This document shows positions 43,348 through 53,111 of a stretch of DNA of 64,000 nucleotides, one piece after another. This DNA comes from Leptolyngbya sp. FACHB-321. Lineage in GTDB: Bacteria > Cyanobacteriota > Cyanobacteriia > Leptolyngbyales > Leptolyngbyaceae. Each line of letters begins with the position of its first letter. Position 1 is the stretch's first letter. The translations under genes were made by a program, and so were the position numbers. The notes below the pieces were generated by a model that did not search any database, was not told where the DNA came from, and saw only the letters and a list, made by a program, of their open reading frames with translations. The stretch covers positions 58,919 to 122,918 of the forward strand of contig NZ_JACJPI010000060.1 in assembly GCF_014695975.1 (NCBI RefSeq). The letters run 5' to 3'.

Positions 43348-44394
43348 ATGACCGTATTACTAGCTGGCGATATTGGCGGGACAAAAACAATTCTGCGTCT
43401 GGTTGAGACAGTGCCATCGACATCGGGGGTAACGCTTAAACCACTGCATGAGCAACGCTATCCTAGCGCCAGCTTTCCTGATTTGGTGCCAATGGTGCGA
43501 CAGTTTTTTGCAGAGGCAGAGCAAGCGTCAAGCATCCCTGCTGCGCCACAAAAGGCGTGTTTTGCGATCGCGGGTCCTGTGGTAGACAACACCTCTCAGC
43601 TCACTAATTTATGCTGGACGCTTTCAGCACAGCGTTTGAGCCAGGAGTTAGACATTCCTCAAACATCGCTCATTAACGATTTTGCAGCCGTTGGTTATGG
43701 GGTTGTAGGTTTAGACAGTCACGACTTGCTCACCTTGCAAGCAGGCAAGCCTAACCCGCAAGCGCCGATCGGCGTGATTGGAGCAGGAACGGGATTAGGG
43801 CAGGGCTTTTTAATCCATCAGGATGGCGACTATCGCGTTTATGGCACCGAGGGCGGACATTCTGACTTTGCACCGCGATCGGAAATGGAATTTCAGCTTT
43901 CGCGCTATTTGCTTGAGAAACATCACATTCAGCGCATCTCAGTCGAGCGTGTGGTTTCTGGACAGGGCATCGTCTCGATCTATCAATTTTTGCGCGATCG
44001 TCAAGTAGCAGCAGAAGCACCCGAAGTAGGCGCGATCGTCCAAACCTGGGAACGCGAGATCGGACGTGAGAAAAGCGTTGACCCTGCTGCTGCGATCGCT
44101 CAGGCTGCCTTAGAAAAGCGCGATCGACTTTCAGAGCAAACCATGCAAATATTTGTAGATGCCTATGGTGCTGAAGCTGGCAATCTGGCACTGAAACTCC
44201 TGCCCTATGGCGGACTTTATATCGCGGGCGGCATTGCACCCAAGATTTTGCCTCTTATGCAAGAAGGCAACTTTCTTAACTCTCTTATCGATAAGGGACG
44301 GATGCTGCCGTTGCTAGAAATGGTGCCTGTTCATGTGGTGCTCAATCCCCAGGTCGGGCTGTTAGGAGCCGCTCTTTATGCCTCGAAGCTCTAA
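43348..44394 (+). CDS. glk: Glucokinase
   Basis: The 348-residue ROK-unrelated bacterial glucokinase phosphorylates glucose with ATP, feeding glycolysis and the oxidative pentose phosphate route. Visible are LLAGDIGGTKT (ATP phosphate-binding loop), FAIAGPVVDN, LINDFAAVGYG with its catalytic Asp, the GAGTGLGQGFL motif and EGGHSDFAP. The C-terminal GGLYIAGGIAPKIL is conserved. The ATG at 43348 is chosen because the 17 preceding codons are unlike glucokinase. Confidence 0.95.
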   Translation: MTVLLAGDIGGTKTILRLVETVPSTSGVTLKPLHEQRYPSASFPDLVPMVRQFFAEAEQASSIPAAPQKACFAIAGPVVDNTSQLTNLCWTLSAQRLSQELDIPQTSLINDFAAVGYGVVGLDSHDLLTLQAGKPNPQAPIGVIGAGTGLGQGFLIHQDGDYRVYGTEGGHSDFAPRSEMEFQLSRYLLEKHHIQRISVERVVSGQGIVSIYQFLRDRQVAAEAPEVGAIVQTWEREIGREKSVDPAAAIAQAALEKRDRLSEQTMQIFVDAYGAEAGNLALKLLPYGGLYIAGGIAPKILPLMQEGNFLNSLIDKGRMLPLLEMVPVHVVLNPQVGLLGAALYASKL

Positions 44395-44561
44395 GGAAGT
44401 GCTCAGCAGTCAGGCATCAGCAGTCAGCTTTGTTAGTCCTTTAGCCTTCATCACTCATTCCTTATCCCAACCGCAAAATCCCCCCGAGGTTGAGGTACAG
44501 TCATGCCACTGCTGCGTACAGTGAGTAGGCACGGTTACCTAGTTCTTGTGGCACAAATTTT

Positions 44562-45815
44562 GTGGATATTTACATTCTTGACTTATTAGTCATTGGGTTG
44601 CTATTGCTGCTCATCACGTTAGGGTCAGGATGGATTGCTCGTTTGCCGGTCTCCTACGCCTTGATCTACTTAGTGGTTGGCATTGTACTTAGCCCCTATG
44701 GGTTTAATTTGGTGCAACTGCGACCAGATGCCAAGTTTCTAGAGCGGCTTACAGAGTTTGCAGTGCTGATTTCTCTGTTTGGCTGTGGTTTGAAGATGAA
44801 CCGTCCACTGACGGCGTGGGCGTGGAACTCTACCATTCGGCTGATCGGCTTTTTGATGCCGCTTTCCATCTTTGCGATCGCAGCGATCGCCCATTGGGTT
44901 TTGCAGCTCGACTGGGGGCCTGCTGTCCTTCTTGGGGGGATTCTCGCACCTACTGATCCAGTGCTTGCTTCAGAAGTGCAGCTTGATAATCCGTCCGATC
45001 GTGATGAGTTACGCTTTGGCTTAACTTCCGAGGGTGGTTTGAATGACGCGCTGGCGTTTCCGTTCGTTTATTTTGGGCTGCACTGGCTGGAAAACGACAA
45101 CTGGCAAACGTGGTTTGGGAAATGGGTTGCAGTGGATGTCCTTTGGGCAATAACTGTTGGCATTGTTATGGGCATTGTTGTTGCCAGAGCCGTACAGTGG
45201 CTTGATCACCGCCTGCAAGCGCACCGACAAGCTGATGAACTCCTTGAAGACTTTCTGTCTCTTGCAGCCATTTTGATTACCTATGCCCTGACCGAGCTAG
45301 CCAATGGCTATGGCTTTGCGGCTGTGTTTGTGGCGGGTGTAGTGATGCAACGTCGCATTCCTGAGCGCGATAAATCTCTGTCTCAACTGCGCTTTATTGA
45401 GCGTGTGGAAAAACTGGTTGAAATCGCCGCGATTCTGCTTTTAGGTGCTCTCTTGCGTGTTGAGCCGCTGGTACGCTTTGCTGGGCCTGCACTTCTAGTT
45501 GCCGTGCTTCTTCTATTCCTCATTCGTCCACTAGGTGGTTGGTTAAGCATGATTGGGTCACCCGTACCCAGTGCAACCCGCTGGTTATTCGGCTGGTTTG
45601 GCATTCGTGGCGTTGGCTCTCTCTATTATCTAACCTACGCGTTTGGGCACGGACTTGAGGGTGACACAGGAGAACTAATCGCCTGGATTACATTCACTAC
45701 GATCGTGCTTTCAGTAGTGGTACATGGCATAACTGCAACTCCACTAATGCGCTGGTATGAGCACAATATTGAGATCAAGCCTAGAAGTAAGCAGGAGCTT
45801 AAAAAACCTTCCTAA
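44562..45815 (+). CDS. CPA1-family sodium/proton antiporter
   Basis: The 417-residue protein has about 11 to 12 hydrophobic helices and starts with GTG at 44562. The CPA1/NhaP-type ion-binding helices are marked by LAPTDPVLASEVQ and SEGGLNDALAFPFVY (with Asp residues that bind cations). It lacks the large cytoplasmic tail of eukaryotic NHE proteins and ends after a short basic tail. It likely moves Na+ or K+ out in exchange for protons at the plasma membrane. No operon partner. Confidence 0.88.
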   Translation: MDIYILDLLVIGLLLLLITLGSGWIARLPVSYALIYLVVGIVLSPYGFNLVQLRPDAKFLERLTEFAVLISLFGCGLKMNRPLTAWAWNSTIRLIGFLMPLSIFAIAAIAHWVLQLDWGPAVLLGGILAPTDPVLASEVQLDNPSDRDELRFGLTSEGGLNDALAFPFVYFGLHWLENDNWQTWFGKWVAVDVLWAITVGIVMGIVVARAVQWLDHRLQAHRQADELLEDFLSLAAILITYALTELANGYGFAAVFVAGVVMQRRIPERDKSLSQLRFIERVEKLVEIAAILLLGALLRVEPLVRFAGPALLVAVLLLFLIRPLGGWLSMIGSPVPSATRWLFGWFGIRGVGSLYYLTYAFGHGLEGDTGELIAWITFTTIVLSVVVHGITATPLMRWYEHNIEIKPRSKQELKKPS

Positions 45816-46052
45816 CTAAGGAGAAGAATCCAAAACACCCTAAGGAAAGGGTTACAGCGGTTAGCTTTCAAGTCGAACTAGCATAACCTATGGCTAAAAA
45901 ATAGTGTTGTGTGGCTGTGCAGTGAATTTTATAGCGCTTGTGCAATAGCTTGCTTCCGCATATATCAGAATCTACCGGAAGGTAGAGCGTTTGTTTTTGC
46001 AACATCGGTACATTGAACCTTTGTTCATATTTGTTAACGGTAAAGAAAGAAG

Positions 46053-46934
46053 ATGCAAAAACGCTATCGTTTAACGATGTTTCAAACGCTGTCTATTCTG
46101 GCAGGCGTTACTAGTTTAGGAGTTGCAGTTGTGGCTCCTACGATCGCCCAGACGCAGACGACTCCTGGTGCAGGGACCGCGCCTGCTGGGGTAACGCAAC
46201 CAACACCAACACCAACAGCACCAGGACAAACAGTACCCGGACAACCATCACCAGGGCAACCGTCACTAGGGCAGCCATCGCCAGCACCAACAGTACCCGG
46301 ACAAACAGTGCCCGGACAACCATCACCAACACCAACAGCGCCAGGACAACCATCACCAGGGCAACCATCGCCCAGACCATCGCCCACTGGCACTCAGCCT
46401 GGCAGCCCTAGCCAAGTGCCTGCTGGAACAACGCAGCCCACTCCTCGGCAGTCGCCTGCAAGTGGAACCCCTGCACCGCGATCAACACGCAACCTCACGC
46501 TTTCTGCACTGTTGCAACAAGGGGCGAAGGCAGGTTCCTTTAAAACGTTGGCTAGAGCAGTAGAAGCGGCTGGGCTAACCCAGACTGTCCAGCAGGGGGG
46601 TAACTTTACTGTGTTTGCTCCTACAGATGCAGCGTTTGCGGCTCTACCTGCAGGCACGCTTGCAAAGCTGTTGAAACCAGAGAACAAGGCACTTTTGAGA
46701 CAAGTATTGGCATACCATGTTGTTCCTGGCACAGTCCCGTCTAGCGCTTTGAAGACTGGCTTAGTGAAAACGCTGGGTGGCGGTCTAGCTGTGCGCGTGG
46801 ATGCAGATAAAGTGGTTGTTAACAATGCCAGCGTCATTCAAGCCGACATTGCCGCTTCTAATGGGGTTGTTCACGCTATCAACCGCGTTTTAATCTCATC
46901 AGCTACAAAGCAACGCCTGACGACGCTTAAATAG
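46053..46934 (+). CDS. Fasciclin-domain protein with Pro-rich repeat linker, secreted
   Basis: The 293-residue protein has a signal peptide ending near PTIAQ, a low-complexity linker of P-G-Q-P-S, P-T and V-P-G-Q units (about 45-145), and a single C-terminal fasciclin (FAS1) domain. FAS1 motifs are TLARAVEAAGLTQTV, NFTVFAPTDAAFAAL and the H2-like VVPGTVPS, with the end IAASNGVVHAINRVL. FAS1 domains mediate adhesion. The Pro-rich linker probably spans the envelope or sheath. The linker's DNA repeats are short and imperfect. Confidence 0.9.
   Translation: MQKRYRLTMFQTLSILAGVTSLGVAVVAPTIAQTQTTPGAGTAPAGVTQPTPTPTAPGQTVPGQPSPGQPSLGQPSPAPTVPGQTVPGQPSPTPTAPGQPSPGQPSPRPSPTGTQPGSPSQVPAGTTQPTPRQSPASGTPAPRSTRNLTLSALLQQGAKAGSFKTLARAVEAAGLTQTVQQGGNFTVFAPTDAAFAALPAGTLAKLLKPENKALLRQVLAYHVVPGTVPSSALKTGLVKTLGGGLAVRVDADKVVVNNASVIQADIAASNGVVHAINRVLISSATKQRLTTLK
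46195..46390 (+). repeat. Pro/Gln/Thr-coding short tandem repeat in the fasciclin gene
   Basis: CCAGGACAA(C/A)C(A/C)-type units encoding PGQPSP, PGQTVP and PTPTAP recur about a dozen times in frame. The region forms a flexible linker and varies in unit order, as expected of a slippage-prone array. Confidence 0.75.
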
Positions 46935-47141
46935 CACGAGATCCAACGAACGAGCCTTATCTATAACCAATGTATTGAGGTAGAGTCATCACAGGGCAGA
47001 AGTTAAGTTTTTGCCCTTATGTGTGTTGACTTGAGCTTGCCAAACGCCCAGACCATTTTTCTGACTGATAGACCTTAGCTTGCAGGAGTTCAGGGAAGAC
47101 GATCGCACTTCCCTGGAACCGATGACTTAGCCAACAATCGG

Positions 47142-47840
47142 TCATTTACCGCTACGATCCTTTGCTGCCAATTGCCGTTTTCGCCAAATGCCCATGCCTA
47201 GACCAATTAATCCTGGCAGTAAGGCAGGGGTTGGTACAGATTTAGAGTTGCCTTCAATAGCAAACGAGAGTTCGGCAGTATTGACATCAACAAACCATTG
47301 ATCACCAGGCTGGAAGCGACCAAGATCGTTGCCATTCTCGTTACTTGCTGCCCAAAACCAGTTAAGGCTAGCATCGGCTTCAGTATTATTGACAATTGAG
47401 AGTAGATAGCTGCCAGCCTGAAGCGTAAAGGGCTGCGATGGCGCAAACGAGTAGTTGTAGAAGAATACACTTTGTGGATTGCTTGCTCGCGCAACGCTAA
47501 TGTCATTAAAGGCAATGATGGGTGAAACCGCAGGTCTATCGTTAAGAAACTCAAAGATACGAACCGAGAATTGATCGACCGTAGGCGTAACGGAAACAGC
47601 TTGCCCAGCAGCGTACAATCCACTCCAGGTAATCTTTGTCACATCATTACTGCTAGTAAGCGTGAAATCATCACCCGCTTCTACTGGCAAAGCAAAATCA
47701 CTCTCGATCGCAAGTTGAAAATTGGGCGCACCGTTGTCAAAAAGCACTGCTGCTTGAGCAGGGTTATCAATGCCACAAGCCAGAAGCGCTGCACCAAGTA
47801 CGCCCAGCGTAAGCTGTTGTGGAGCAGTCAGGGTCATCAT
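47142..47840 (-). CDS. PTPA-CTERM sorting-domain exported protein
   Basis: The 232-residue protein has a signal peptide (LTLGVLGAALLACGIDNPAQA) and a beta-rich body. It ends with VPTPALLPGLIGLGMGIWRKRQ, a cyanobacterial PTPA-CTERM-type sorting signal: a short PTPA motif, a hydrophobic helix and a basic tail. Such signals are processed by exosortase-like enzymes and direct proteins to the outer surface. The body has a NASL-WFWAASNENGN stretch and no enzyme motif. The ATG at 47840 is preferred over a GTG three codons upstream. Confidence 0.85.
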   Translation of the reverse strand: MMTLTAPQQLTLGVLGAALLACGIDNPAQAAVLFDNGAPNFQLAIESDFALPVEAGDDFTLTSSNDVTKITWSGLYAAGQAVSVTPTVDQFSVRIFEFLNDRPAVSPIIAFNDISVARASNPQSVFFYNYSFAPSQPFTLQAGSYLLSIVNNTEADASLNWFWAASNENGNDLGRFQPGDQWFVDVNTAELSFAIEGNSKSVPTPALLPGLIGLGMGIWRKRQLAAKDRSGK

Positions 47841-48360
47841 AAAATTCACTCTTTCAACAGGGGCTGATGAAGCTACTTAAAAGTACGAAGATGCATTGCT
47901 AGTAAGAGTCAGCAGCGAAGGCAATCATCTGTTCGCATTACCTCGTCAAAGTGAAAACAGTATGATCTACAGCGATCGCGGTGCCGTTTGTTAGGAGGAC
48001 GTTCATTGAATAAGCCTGCATTGCTGCGATGCTTTACTTCAGAAAGACAAAGCCCAAAAAGACAAAGCTTGTAAGTAGGTAGCCTCAATTAAATCTAAGG
48101 AAGGGGTATGGGGGCTTTGCCGCTAGACAAGGGGTTTTGCCCCCACCCCAACAACTTCTTTAAGTTAACTGCACCCAGCTACTTCGCTCCGAAACCTCAA
48201 CGTACGGCAATGTTTCACTGCAACCGCCCCACTCCCAAGCAGATGTTGCGGTTACCTTACTCAAAAATTCCTGATAGTTACTTTTGCACAGGCCCTGAGT
48301 TATGTCCGGACAATTGTTTTTTGTACCACAACAACCTAATCGATCGCCTCCACATTCTCC
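47841..48360. other. Spacer with short palindromic elements
   Basis: About 520 bases upstream of the PTPA-CTERM gene and downstream of mmsA. GGGGGC (48110-48115) and GCCCCC (48139-48144) form a weak inverted repeat. A strong AGGAGG near 47993 is followed by a 22-codon TTG-started frame at 48006, too short to judge. Otherwise nothing is recognised. Confidence 0.4.
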
Positions 48361-49836
48361 CTAAAACTGTCGCGTCCAGTCCTTCCAGCGCTCAACTACT
48401 ACCTTTGTTTGCGTGAAGAACTCAACGGCTTGATGCCCCTGCCCATGCAAATCACCAAAAAAGCTGTCTTTCCAGCCGCTGAAGGGGAAAAACGCCATTG
48501 GAGCTGCAACACCAATATTGATGCCAATGTTGCCAACTTCGGCTTCATAACGAAACTTGCGTGCAGCCGCGCCACTGCTGGTAAAGAGGCACGCCATGTT
48601 GCCATATTGCCCACCGTTAATCAGGGCGATCGCGTCCTCAAAGGTTTCTAGATGCATCAGGCTCAGGACAGGACCAAAAATTTCAGTACGGGCAATGTCG
48701 CCTGTAGGGTCAACGTTCTGAAGAATCGTGGGTCGCACAAAGTAGCCCTTTTCGTAGCGAGAAACGCTGGGCTGACGACCATCCACTAAAACTGTTGCGC
48801 CCTCGTCTGCCCCTTTCTGAATCAGCCCTTCAATGCGCGTCTGGCTTTGGGCACTGATGACTGGTCCCATCTGCACATTGTCATCTAAGCCGTAGCCAAC
48901 GATGCGGGACTGAGCCACATCAGCGATCGCCTCTGTAAAAGGTTGTCGTGCGCCTCCAATTGTCACGGCGATCGAGGCTGCTAAACAGCGCTGTCCCGCA
49001 CAGCCAAAGGCGCTATCCGCCATGATGCGTGTTGTCATGTCAATATCGGCATCCGGCAAAATAATTACCGGATTCTTGGCTCCGCCCTGGCACTGAGCGC
49101 GCTTACCATTAGCGGCAGCACGACTGTAGACGTATTTGGCAACAGGTGTCGAACCCACAAAGCTAATCGCTCGAATCAGTGAGTGGTCAAGTATGGCATC
49201 GACAACAGTTTTGTCACCATTGACTAGATTAACCACACCCTTTGGCAAGCCCGTTTGCTCTAGCAGTTGCACGATCGCCTGCATCGTCAGCGGCACTCGC
49301 TCAGATGGTTTGAGAATGACAGTATTGCCACAAGCGATCGCATAGGGCATGAACCAGAAGGAAATCATGCTGGGAAAGTTAAAAGGTGCAATCACGGCTG
49401 TCACTCCAAGTGGCTGACGGATCATGCTTTCGTCAATGCCTTTGGCGATATCTTCAGAGTTGTAGCCCTGCATCAAAATAGGAATGCCACAGGCGACTTC
49501 AACGTTTTCGATCGCCCGTCGCAGTTCACCCTTTGACTCGGCTAACGTTTTGCCACACTCCTGCGTAATAGTTTGTGCCAGCGCCTCAAGTTGTTCTTCT
49601 AGTAAAGTCTTCAGCTTGAAAAGGTATTGAATGCGATCGGTGGCAGGTGTACGCCGCCAGCTTACAAACGCGGCTTGAGCAGCTTGAGCGGCTTGATCGA
49701 CTTCACTAGCAGACGACAGCGGCACCGTTGCCAATACGTCGGTTGTCGCTGGATTAATGATATCTAGATGAGTCGTTGCACTAGAAGAGCACCAAGCACC
49801 ATTGATGTAGTTTTTTAAGACAGTCGAAGCACCCAT
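48361..49836 (-). CDS. mmsA: Methylmalonate-semialdehyde dehydrogenase (CoA-acylating)
   Basis: The 491-residue aldehyde dehydrogenase converts malonate or methylmalonate semialdehyde to acetyl- or propionyl-CoA with NAD and CoA. The family-typical features are [17 protein letters not shown], the [16 protein letters not shown] segment and [13 protein letters not shown] with the catalytic Cys. It ends with [19 protein letters not shown]. It stands alone. In other bacteria it acts in valine, inositol or beta-alanine breakdown, and could finish a uracil-derived C3 route (weak inference). Confidence 0.92.
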   Translation of the reverse strand: MGASTVLKNYINGAWCSSSATTHLDIINPATTDVLATVPLSSASEVDQAAQAAQAAFVSWRRTPATDRIQYLFKLKTLLEEQLEALAQTITQECGKTLAESKGELRRAIENVEVACGIPILMQGYNSEDIAKGIDESMIRQPLGVTAVIAPFNFPSMISFWFMPYAIACGNTVILKPSERVPLTMQAIVQLLEQTGLPKGVVNLVNGDKTVVDAILDHSLIRAISFVGSTPVAKYVYSRAAANGKRAQCQGGAKNPVIILPDADIDMTTRIMADSAFGCAGQRCLAASIAVTIGGARQPFTEAIADVAQSRIVGYGLDDNVQMGPVISAQSQTRIEGLIQKGADEGATVLVDGRQPSVSRYEKGYFVRPTILQNVDPTGDIARTEIFGPVLSLMHLETFEDAIALINGGQYGNMACLFTSSGAAARKFRYEAEVGNIGINIGVAAPMAFFPFSGWKDSFFGDLHGQGHQAVEFFTQTKVVVERWKDWTRQF

Positions 49837-50020
49837 GTCGATCGTTCTGAAGATGTACAGTACGTGACTCAGACGTTGGCGATCGTGCTGTCGCTAGCAC
49901 AGGCATGGATGGGTAAAAGGCGACTCATCCACGCATTTATGCCAGAACGGCGACCAGCACCATCACTATCCTGCACTAAATTTTGCTGTGTCGATCGGAG
50001 CAGGGGTTTAGCCGCTCTAT

Positions 50021-51499
50021 TTAGTGTTTGGGCACCCAGACAGAGACTGAGCCAGCGTTACAGCGAAAATCACCCCAACCGTCGTCATTGGTAGTCACTG
50101 GTTCAGTGATATGACCAGTGATATCAATAAAAGTTGCGTTTGGTTGCCCCACTTCCATCAGCTTAGTGCCTTCATCGCCGTTGCTGAGAAGCACTGCCAA
50201 CCCGCCAGGATGCTCGTCATCGCCCAGCCGTGTCCAGCCGATCGTGTTGGGGTGGTCAAAGTAGTCGTACTGCTCACCGTAGGCATAGGTTTGCCGAGCC
50301 GAGAGCATTTGATCAAGTATTTCTTGAAAGCTATCTAGCCAAATTTCATGCTCCTCACCATCGTTGCCATGATCTGTATAGTGTGCACCGTAATAGTCAG
50401 CGTAGAAAAGGCATGGGTAGCCCTCACGACGCAGCAAGATTAGCGCATAGGCAAGGGGCTTAAACCAAGGCTCGACCACTGATTCGAGTGATTGCAAGGG
50501 TTGCGAATCGTGATTTTCGACCAGCGTTACCGCAAGGGTGGGCTGTTGTTGCACTAACGTGTTGTCAAAAATCTGCCGCATATCGTAGCCGTTGCCCGAC
50601 TGGCTCGCCACGTGAAAGTTGTAGTGGAGCGGTGCATCGAATAGCGTCACTTTGCCGTTAGTTGTTTCAACAAAGCTATGGAGTGCTTCTACGTCATACG
50701 ACCAGTATTCGCCCACACCAAAAATGTCACGTTCAGCATAGTGACTAACATGAGCTAGCCATTCTCGAAAGAAGTCCGCTGAAACGTGTTTGACAGCATC
50801 AAAGCGAAAGCCATCGACACCCGTTGTATCGATGTACCACTCGCCCCAATACTTCAGCTCGCCGACGACTTCAGGATGGCTCATATCTAGGTCGCAACCC
50901 ATCAGGTAGTCAAAGTTGCCGTTCTCTAGGTCGACGTTGCGATCGAACTCTTTGCCTTTAAGCAAGTAAATCGCGTTTTCAGAATCGTTGTAGGCATTGT
51001 AATCGATCGCATCGAAGTGCCACCAATGCCATTTCATGCTGGAGTATTTGTCATCGCGTCCAGGAAAGGTGAAATGTGTCCAGGCTTTGATTGTCTGGTA
51101 CTCGCCAATGGGTGCGTTGCGATCGTCCATGCTGAAGGGCGTTGCTTCTGCCTCTTCTTGTTCGTCAGCGCCCAACTTGTGATTAAACACCGCATCGGCA
51201 TAGACTCGGATACCCGCTTTCTGCGCCACTTTAATAGCGTGCAGATATTCTTCTTTCGTGCCGTATTTAGTGCGTACAGAGCCTTTCTGGTCGAATTCGC
51301 CTAGATCAAATAAATCATAGACACCATACCCTACGTCATAGCCCCCGCCAGTGCCTTTATAGGCGGGTGGTAACCAGACAGAAGTAACGCCAACTTTTGC
51401 TAAAGTGTCTGCCGCTTCGGCAAACTGCTTCCAAAGTTGACCATCCGGCGGCAGATACCAATGAAAGTACTGCATCATAACGCCGTTTGTTTCAGACAT
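50021..51499 (-). CDS. Cytoplasmic alpha-amylase (GH13_5 type)
   Basis: The 492-residue enzyme hydrolyses alpha-1,4-glucan bonds of glycogen or maltodextrins. It starts NGVMMQYFHWYLPPDG without a signal peptide, as in E. coli AmyA. Catalytic residues are the nucleophile Asp in GFRFDAVKHV, the acid Glu in GVGEYWSYD and the third Asp in LVENHDSQ. The WHFDAIDYN and calcium-binding DMSHPEV segments are present. A role in glycogen turnover is likely; glucokinase and the antiporter lie a few kilobases away. Confidence 0.95.
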   Translation of the reverse strand: MSETNGVMMQYFHWYLPPDGQLWKQFAEAADTLAKVGVTSVWLPPAYKGTGGGYDVGYGVYDLFDLGEFDQKGSVRTKYGTKEEYLHAIKVAQKAGIRVYADAVFNHKLGADEQEEAEATPFSMDDRNAPIGEYQTIKAWTHFTFPGRDDKYSSMKWHWWHFDAIDYNAYNDSENAIYLLKGKEFDRNVDLENGNFDYLMGCDLDMSHPEVVGELKYWGEWYIDTTGVDGFRFDAVKHVSADFFREWLAHVSHYAERDIFGVGEYWSYDVEALHSFVETTNGKVTLFDAPLHYNFHVASQSGNGYDMRQIFDNTLVQQQPTLAVTLVENHDSQPLQSLESVVEPWFKPLAYALILLRREGYPCLFYADYYGAHYTDHGNDGEEHEIWLDSFQEILDQMLSARQTYAYGEQYDYFDHPNTIGWTRLGDDEHPGGLAVLLSNGDEGTKLMEVGQPNATFIDITGHITEPVTTNDDGWGDFRCNAGSVSVWVPKH

Positions 51500-51984
51500 A
51501 GTAGTGATCCGGATAGGGTGAATTGATGGCGAATTTAATCTTGCCCATAACTGATCGCGTCTACAGGCAAACTGCCGTTGATTGCCGGATCAAGATGTTG
51601 AGAAACTCGCTGATATCGTCTTAATTTTTGTCTTAATAGCAAAATAGCCGGAATTACACTGCCCTACAATCCCTCGCTCGAAAGATTTATCGTCATCCCC
51701 AAGACGAAGGAGATGCCCGTAAAACTTTGCTGTGATGTTCTTCACAAGAATGCTGACTCTATAACAGTCCTAAATCATTTGTGAGCAAGACTGAACTATT
51801 TAGCAGTCAGCGGTCAGCGATCATCTTTTTTGCTGGCTGCTGACCGCTGACCGCTCATACCAGCGTAATTCTCAGCATTCAATCAGCATTCAAATAGGAT
51901 GGCTAGATGCGGCTGAGAGTGGACGCAGCACTATTTACAGTAGGGTTAGCTACAGAGACAAGCTTGTTAGGTTTAAAGACTGCA
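51500..51984. other. Spacer with TCAGCGG-type repeats
   Basis: About 485 bases between the alpha-amylase and DUF1003 genes. The main structure is the inverted repeat at 51802-51855. No gene is seen. Confidence 0.5.
51802..51855. repeat. 13-bp perfect inverted repeat of heptamer-type sequence
   Basis: GTCAGCGGTCAGC (51806-51818) and GCTGACCGCTGAC (51839-51851) are perfect complements around a 20-base loop containing TTTTTT. Each arm is two TCAGCGG-like heptamers. Related TCAGCAG runs occur at 44401-44430 and inside cobB, so this is a dispersed repeat that can also fold as a hairpin. Confidence 0.7.
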
Positions 51985-52620
51985 TTACTTTGGCTTCAGG
52001 ACATCGGTTGCAACATCAGTTGCCAACTCTTGCGCCAAGTTTTCCTGAAGTGCGTCTAAGACTTCGATCGGATCGGCAGCTGTTTGCATTGCTTGCGCTT
52101 CTAGATCCGGTCGGTCAATCACGTTGGGCAAATCGGTACGGAGTTCTTCGAGCAGCGCAATAACTTTGGCAAGCTTTTGTTCTGAAAGCAAATTGAGCTG
52201 TAGCATGAGTTGCGATCGCTGTTCCGCAAACCGTTCTTGTCGCGCTTGCCGGACGAGCACTCCCGTTGAGATGAGCAAAGCTGCGGCATCTAACCCTTGC
52301 TGTGACCATTGAAAGGGTGGCAGTAATGGTGGCAAAAATTCTGCTTGAGTCAGCAGGCTGGCGCTAATCCAGAATAAAAAGCCTGCGAACAAACTGTACA
52401 AAAACCTGGGTTGCCCAAAGAACGTCGAGATCTGCTCCAGTGATTTTTGATGTGCTGGCAGATCCTGCGCTTCTTGACGATGAAGCGAGATGATCGCGTC
52501 AATACTCTGGGCGATCGGGTCGGGCAGCGGTGTCGTCAAAACCCTCTGCGGATGGGCTTGGAAGTTAAACTCAGTTAAACCAACTGCTGGGTGCTCATCG
52601 TTCGCTTCAACCTTCATCAT
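51985..52620 (-). CDS. DUF1003 membrane protein
   Basis: The 211-residue protein has a soluble N-terminal part, two hydrophobic segments (FLYSLFAGFLFWISASLL and GLDAAALLISTGVLV) and a helical tail rich in Arg and Gln (RQERFAEQRSQLMLQLNLLSEQ). The arrangement fits DUF1003, although the usual NRWDKYPFILLN-like core is degenerate. The ATG at 52620 shares one base with the stop of ycf34 (TGATG), so the genes are translationally coupled. The function is unknown; DUF1003 members are sometimes grouped with magnesium or cation transport. Confidence 0.72.
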   Translation of the reverse strand: MMKVEANDEHPAVGLTEFNFQAHPQRVLTTPLPDPIAQSIDAIISLHRQEAQDLPAHQKSLEQISTFFGQPRFLYSLFAGFLFWISASLLTQAEFLPPLLPPFQWSQQGLDAAALLISTGVLVRQARQERFAEQRSQLMLQLNLLSEQKLAKVIALLEELRTDLPNVIDRPDLEAQAMQTAADPIEVLDALQENLAQELATDVATDVLKPK

Positions 52621-52868
52621 CAGGTGGGCACCAGTTCGCCTGGACGCAGTTTCGACCACTTGCCTTTTGATTCAGTAAAGCTCAAGCAGCCAACCACATC
52701 CCATTCCATCTCAATCACATCGCCATCATGACGAATATTGACGTTGATTGTTGGTTCGGTTGCTTCAAAGTCTGGCATTTCAGTCAGATGAGGCTGCTGG
52801 TGCTGATGTTCGACTGCATTGTAGGTGGTGCAGCGATCGACGTAGTGGCAGTTGATGCAAATACACAT
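52620..52868 (-). CDS. ycf34: Ycf34 family protein
   Basis: The 82-residue protein starts MCICINCHYVDRCTTYNAVE, with four Cys (C2, C4, C7, C13) that are the iron-sulfur-type ligands of Ycf34. It continues with the conserved QQPHLTEMPDFEATEPTINV and a C-terminal KGKWSKLRPGELVPT. Ycf34 binds an iron-sulfur cluster and affects photosynthetic complexes in cyanobacteria. It is upstream of and coupled to the DUF1003 gene. Confidence 0.93.
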   Translation of the reverse strand: MCICINCHYVDRCTTYNAVEHQHQQPHLTEMPDFEATEPTINVNIRHDGDVIEMEWDVVGCLSFTESKGKWSKLRPGELVPT

Positions 52869-53111
52869 GGCTTTACTTCTCGCATCGAAGTGTGAACACT
52901 CAGAATGTCAGATGCTTTTCTGTTACTCTAGCTCAGGCGCTCTCATCATGCAGCGCTCATCAGGTTGATTTTCGTTGCACTGCTTCTTGTTTTAACGTGC
53001 ATGGAGCTTCCGGCAGCGTTAGGCTGGGGTGAGACGGCTAGGGAATGAAGCCGTTTGGCTGCTAGATGTTCAGCCAGTTTGTATTGTCAGCGATCGTTGG
53101 ATTAGACCGGA

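Noticed and set aside
48006..48072. 22-codon TTG-started frame behind a strong AGGAGG
   Set aside because: Too short to judge, and the ribosome-like site could be chance in a spacer of 500 bases.
48108..48416. Plus-strand frame overlapping the end of mmsA
   Set aside because: It is antisense to mmsA in part and its sequence resembles non-coding DNA with a palindrome.
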